Source: Cryptomeria japonica
Taxonomy: Eukaryota; Streptophyta; Pinopsida; Cupressales; Cupressaceae
Assembly: GCF_030272615.1 (NCBI RefSeq)
Contig: NC_081412.1
Coordinates: 143,366,247-143,430,246, forward strand
Length of the DNA: 64,000 nucleotides
Direction: 5' to 3'
Part shown: positions 59,647 to 64,000 of the stretch, piece by piece
Numbering within the stretch: the stretch's first letter is position 1
Layout of the letters: each line of letters starts with the position of its first letter
The notes under the pieces: generated by a model
Databases searched by the model: none
What the model saw: only the letters and a program-made list of their open reading frames with translations
Told to the model about the DNA's origin: nothing
Program-made: the position numbers and the translations under genes

Positions 59647-59874
59647 TGTTGGCAACAACAACAAAGGAAAACTAAGAAGGGGAGGTGAATTAGTTTTCAC
59701 TGGGTTAGGCAATTTGAGCACAATCTCAAATTTGATCAACTGCAACAAGAATAAAGATAAACAAAATAACAGCAACACACATAACACCAAGATTTTGATG
59801 TGGAAAACCTGGTTAAGGGAAAAAACACGATGGGAACCTACTTGCATGCAATAAGATGATACTTTGTAGTTTTA

Positions 59875-61355
59875 TGATGGTATGATGAAAGAATAAGTAT
59901 ATGGTAGATTACTGAGAGGAGGGGTGAATCAGTAAATTGAAAAACTAATACAAACTTCCCAAACTCAATCTCAATCATACAAAGTAAACTTATCAACAAA
60001 ATATCACTGTCAAGATCAATACTCATAAGAATACTCAACATCAACCGGTTAACTGTTATACCAACTTAACAGTAAACATCATTCAACTTGTAAACATCCA
60101 AATGCTTAATCATATATAAACATACTTCATCTCTCAATGATTCTGGTTATCATGCCTTATCAGAATAGTTATGTAGTTAATCAAATCAACAAATAAGATC
60201 ATAAACACAAAAAACATTCACCACATGACACAAATGTTTATACATGGAAAACCCAAATAGGTAAAAACCATGGTGAGATGAGAATCAAAAGATAGGTATC
60301 TGAACTCTTCTGAAGTTTGCCCTATTAGGAGCCAAGCCTGTTAAAGCTTTTACAAAAAGTCTTCTTAAGAACTGATCCTATTAGGAATCACCCAGTTACG
60401 GAATTTTACAATTGCCTTGATAAAAAAAAAATATCCTGTTAGGAGTAACCTCGATAGAGGATTTAAGAATCCAAGCTAATGGACCACCTTGTTAGAGGAT
60501 TTAAGAAGTAACCAAGCTTGTTAGAGCTTACCCAGTTAGGGGATTTCAATTCTCCTGTAATTGTTAGAAGACAATATGTTTTTAATGATCTGTCTAAATA
60601 GCACTGCATTTTCTTGATCAAATCCTTTTAAGCTTCAATCTACCTTTACTCAAACTGTAAATTCATTCTTTGGTTAGGCAACCACACACAACTGATTTCT
60701 ACCAGCACTTTTTACAAAAAAACTTCATTGACCTTAAATACAAATCAATTAGGTCGGTAACACAACAAAAACCTAATCCTCTCATAGAGATTACAAACAA
60801 GTCCATACAAGTGTGACCGTTGGATTTACATAACAATCTGTACACATTCTTCAAGAAAATTCCAACCCCTCCATGATCACCTCTTCATTGGACTTGTAAC
60901 TCATCACACACTTTTCATTAGATGCAATCCACTTTGCTCATTCCTGAGACAAACAAACAAACAAACAAATAAACAAGAAAGCAAGCAAACAAACAAACCA
61001 ACAAACCAACCAACAAACAAACAAACAAACAAACAAAAAAACATGCCATAACCACTCAACATTAGATAATAAACCATCATAACCATTTCAAAAAACTTAA
61101 TCGATTAGGTTTTAACAAAGACAACTGGTGGGGTTTACCGGTTAGATAGTATAGAAAGGGTTTAGCCTTATACACCAGTTACCGGTTCAACTCACAAACT
61201 TACATATTGGTTTACAACATCTTCCACAAAGCTCTTCCTACCAGTTACCAGCAATATCAACAATAACAATAATATCAGCAATATCTTTACCGATTCAATT
61301 GATATCAATGACAACATAATATATCATTAATGCAATCTTTATGCAAATCCCAACA
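59875..61355 (-). mobile_element. LTR insertion within the Copia LTR
   Basis: Starts near TGATGGTATGATG and ends AAATCCCAACA. It has its own ACTGAGAGGAGGGGTGAATC block (59911) and a TACATGGAAAACCCAAATAG block. Its start resembles the complement of the end of the 55383-56930 LTR (TGATAGTTCTGATAC). No internal domain, so a solo LTR is likely. Flanks TTTTA and TAGTA do not match well, so the ends are approximate. Confidence 0.6.
60949..61041. repeat. (AAAC)n microsatellite with interruptions
   Basis: About 90 bases of AAAC units with AAAT, AAGC and AACC variants. Confidence 0.9.
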
Positions 61356-62483
61356 TAGTATGTATAAATATTACAATGGGGAATGCATATGCATTCTGGC
61401 ATACTTCCTAGAGCCCACTGTTCAAAATACAATGACCTAGAAGGCTACAACCCTTAGGGAAGGTTCACTACCTTACAATGATATTTGAACTACAATACAA
61501 TCAAGATGAACTGAAGAATATTATCTCCTAATGCCTGATGATAGCTCCAGTTAAGCACAATTGTCTACCCTACAACAATCTTTGATCAATACACCACATC
61601 AAAAGATAAATTCTCTTATTCACACATACACCACTCTCTGAAGATGCAGACACAACACCGATACCCAAATTACAAGAATATAACACCTATTTATACAAAT
61701 CATCAACCTTGACTACAAGGTTGGCTCAACCCTCAACACCTAATTAAAACATTACACCACATGATACATAAATCATCTATCAGACCAATACAATTCCATA
61801 GGCGACATATCATGGATCCAAATCAACTCCTTGAACATGCAACACTACCAAAAATTTCGCTAAGATCAACCCCAACATGTTACACCACCGAAAATACCAC
61901 ATAACACTAAGAATATCACCGGAACCATAAGATATTTAATAATGTGCACAAGGATCAATGCAGACCACCAAAATAAATAGGACATGATCAAGAAACACCA
62001 ACAAGCACACTAGAACCATCCGTAATAGCTACACCAACATGACTTAATCAAATCTTCATCGATCAACACGCTAACACTCAAGAACACTCAACAACAATAA
62101 CTCAAACAAGAAAGATCACTTACGGAGAACCAAATCAAAAACCATCTGAATTGAAGATACACATGAACATCCCAAACATTCTCCCAAATTTGCAACCAAA
62201 GATATCAACATACAAAAGCACAACGGGTCAAACATCAGTTAACTGCAACATTGAACACTGAAACACCAATATTCATACCAGAATCCACAAATCAATCAAT
62301 ACCATCATGAAACAAATAAAGAATTAAGTATCTCTAGTTGATTCAGCATAGCAAACAGATAAACCAACTAGATCAACTCACTGTAATCACTGAATCATCA
62401 AAACAACTCTCTGCAACACCAAAACATAGGAATATGTTGACATCAATGACAACAATATATCCTAGCAATGGCAATATCCAACA

Positions 62484-62495
62484 ATCTCCCCCTTT
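62484..62495 (-). other. Polypurine tract of the right-end Copia
   Basis: AAAGGGGGAGAT on the minus strand, identical to those of the two other tRNA-Met-primed elements on this strand. Confidence 0.85.
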
Positions 62496-62830
62496 TGCAT
62501 TGATGGCAACATCTAAATGTGAAAAAAAAATTAATGCAAAGGAATAAATCATCATCAATAAACTCCCCCTAAAATCATGCACACAAATCTCCAAACATAA
62601 GGCAATTTTTCACATTCTTCTCTCCCCCTTTGACAACAATGCCAAAGACAAAATGCAAGTCATTATACTCTCCCTCTAAGATAGAAAATCTCTCCCCCTT
62701 AGGATAAACACACAAATCTAAACAACTAAATCTCTTATTGACTACTCTAGTTGAGTAGCAACATTAACTCATCAATCTAGATAAGATGATAAGACTCTGA
62801 AGTCCACCAAATTGATGCATCTCAATGCAT

Positions 62831-64000
62831 CTAGTTCTCATCAGGAGGGGCCAAGATCCCTAACTTGTCTCTCAAATAGACAAGTCTATCTATAGGCAAA
62901 GGTTTAGTATAGATACCTGCAATTTGATCCTTTGTAGATACATTCTCCAATTTGACTTCTTCATCACTGACTTTCTCCCTCAAGAAGTGATACTTGATTG
63001 ATATATGCTTTGTTTTAGAGTGTAGTACCGGATTCTTTGAAATATTAATAGCACTTGAATTGTCATAGTATATAATAGTAGGCTCATCATACACAACTCT
63101 AATATCCCTCAACATCTGCTTCATACAAACTTCCTGAGCACAGTTTCTAGTAGTAGCAATGTATTCAACTTATGTAGTAGATAGAGATATAGTATCATGT
63201 TTTTTACTAAACCATGAAACCAATTTCTTTCCCAAAAAGAAATATCCACTAGTAGTGCTCTTTTGGTCATCAACATCACCTTCCCAATCAACATTAGTAT
63301 AGGCACATAACATGAAATCATCATTCTTCAGATACCATAAACCATAGTCAATTGTCCCCTTCAAGTATCTAAAAATCCTCTTCAAAGTAGTAACATGACT
63401 CTCTTTAGCAACAACATGAAATCTAGCACAAAGACAAAAAACATGCATAATGTTTGGTCTAGTCTTAGTTAAGTACAAAAATCCACCAACCATAGATTTG
63501 TACAAAGTTTGATTAACTTTATAAGATTCATCATTCTTAGACAACTTTCATCTAGTCACCATAGGAGTTCCAATAGGTTTAGAGTCATCTAACCCAAATT
63601 TATTCAACAATTCTTTCACACACTTAGATTGAGAAATGAAAATACCTTTAGTCATCTGTGTAATATGCAATCCTAAGAAGAATTTCATCTCACTATCATA
63701 CACATCTCAAGCTCTTTTTGTATATTATCAGCAAATTTCATACTCAAACCATCATCTCCTCCAAAAATAATATCATCCACAAACACTTCAACATTCAAAA
63801 TGTTATCATTATCAACCTTAAAGTATAGATTACCATCAATAGTACCTTTACAAAGTCCCAACTTCATCAAATAATTGTCCAATCTAGCATACTAGGCTCT
63901 AGGGGCTCGCTTCACTCCTTACAATGCTTTATTTAATTTTTATACCATATCTCCTTCATTAGATAATGAAAATCGATCCGGTTTCTCAATGTAGACTTTT
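62831..64000 (-). pseudogene. Copia RT (C-terminal part) and RNase H, right-end element
   Basis: RT: 63685-63882 holds NYLMKLGLCKGTIDGNLYFK and the intact active site VFVDDIIFGGDD. A frameshift near 63690 and stops follow. 63170-63544 has YKSMVGGFLYLTKTRPNIMH, then GTIDYGLWYL, then CAYTNVDWEGDVDDQKSTTS. RNase H ends at 62831-63124 with IYYDNSSAINISKNPVLHSK, KHISIKYHFLREKV and TKPLPIDRLVYLRDKLGI. It is homologous to 33121-34756 but clearly diverged, so a different Copia copy or family. The remainder of pol is outside the window. Confidence 0.9.

Larger units (their letters stand above)
59647..62483 (-). mobile_element. 3' LTR of the right-end Copia, split by an LTR insertion
   Basis: The outer parts 59647-59874 and 61356-62483 together match the plan of the plus-strand solo LTR at 24756-25534. 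That includes GGGAAAAA-CAC-ATGGGAACCTAC on the left and CCCTTAGGGAAGGTTCACTA on the right. Without the insertion the LTR would be about 1.35 kb. Confidence 0.75.
59647..64000 (-). mobile_element. Ty1/Copia element, 3' part, running off the right edge
   Basis: The 3' LTR (59647-62483), purine tract (62484-62495) and the RT-RNase H end of pol (62831-64000) are in the window; the rest is to the right. LTR ends are TGTTGG and CCAACA. The 5-bp sequence before the LTR is TGGCA, to be matched outside the window. Confidence 0.85.

Overview
The window reads as a retrotransposon-packed stretch of a large plant nuclear genome. The evidence is plant-type Ty1/Copia and Ty3/Gypsy LTR elements with initiator-tRNA-Met primer sites, a plant mobile domain (PMD) fragment, a tRNA-derived SINE, a 9-bp-TSD MITE and many AT/GT microsatellites. 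I see no intact host gene, rRNA, tRNA gene or CRISPR. The dense nesting and many solo LTRs would suit a conifer or similar large-genome seed plant, but that is inference.

Layout, left to right. 1-7.7 kb: the 3' part of a plus-strand Gypsy-like element. It has a Q/P/S-rich accessory ORF, C/T-rich and A-rich low-complexity DNA, an antisense PMD pseudogene, a polypurine tract and a 3' LTR. 7.7-11 kb: AT-rich DNA with a near-identical 1.1-kb tandem duplication, each unit holding a GC-rich island. 13.5-17.6 kb: two divergently arranged broken copies of one unrecognised protein family. 19-25.5 kb: three solo LTRs (two with perfect TSDs) and a 163-bp MITE with a perfect 9-bp TSD. 26.5-40.3 kb: a minus-strand LTR element (TSD TGTAT) that has a gag-like ORF and a roughly 1,070-codon ORF of unknown function but no pol. 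A complete but dead Copia element is nested inside its gag-like ORF. 41.9-49 kb: two truncated chromovirus-type Gypsy bodies on the minus strand on either side of a single LTR, which is the 5' LTR of one and the 3' LTR of the other. 49.4-59.1 kb: a plus-strand Gypsy element (TSD CATTA) with gag and protease but no RT or integrase; it carries a SINE in its leader and a solo LTR near its 3' end. 59.6-64 kb: the 3' LTR, itself split by another LTR insertion, and the 3' pol of a Copia element that runs off the right edge.

The genes do not form a pathway. They are parts of mobile elements at different stages of decay, and the nesting gives a relative order: host DNA, then the outer elements, then the nested Copia, SINE and solo LTRs. 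The most unusual items are the pol-less element with the long unknown ORF, the orphan divergent protein family, the antisense PMD ORF, the Gypsy body-LTR-body arrangement, and a G-tract block that recurs in LTRs of several otherwise different families.
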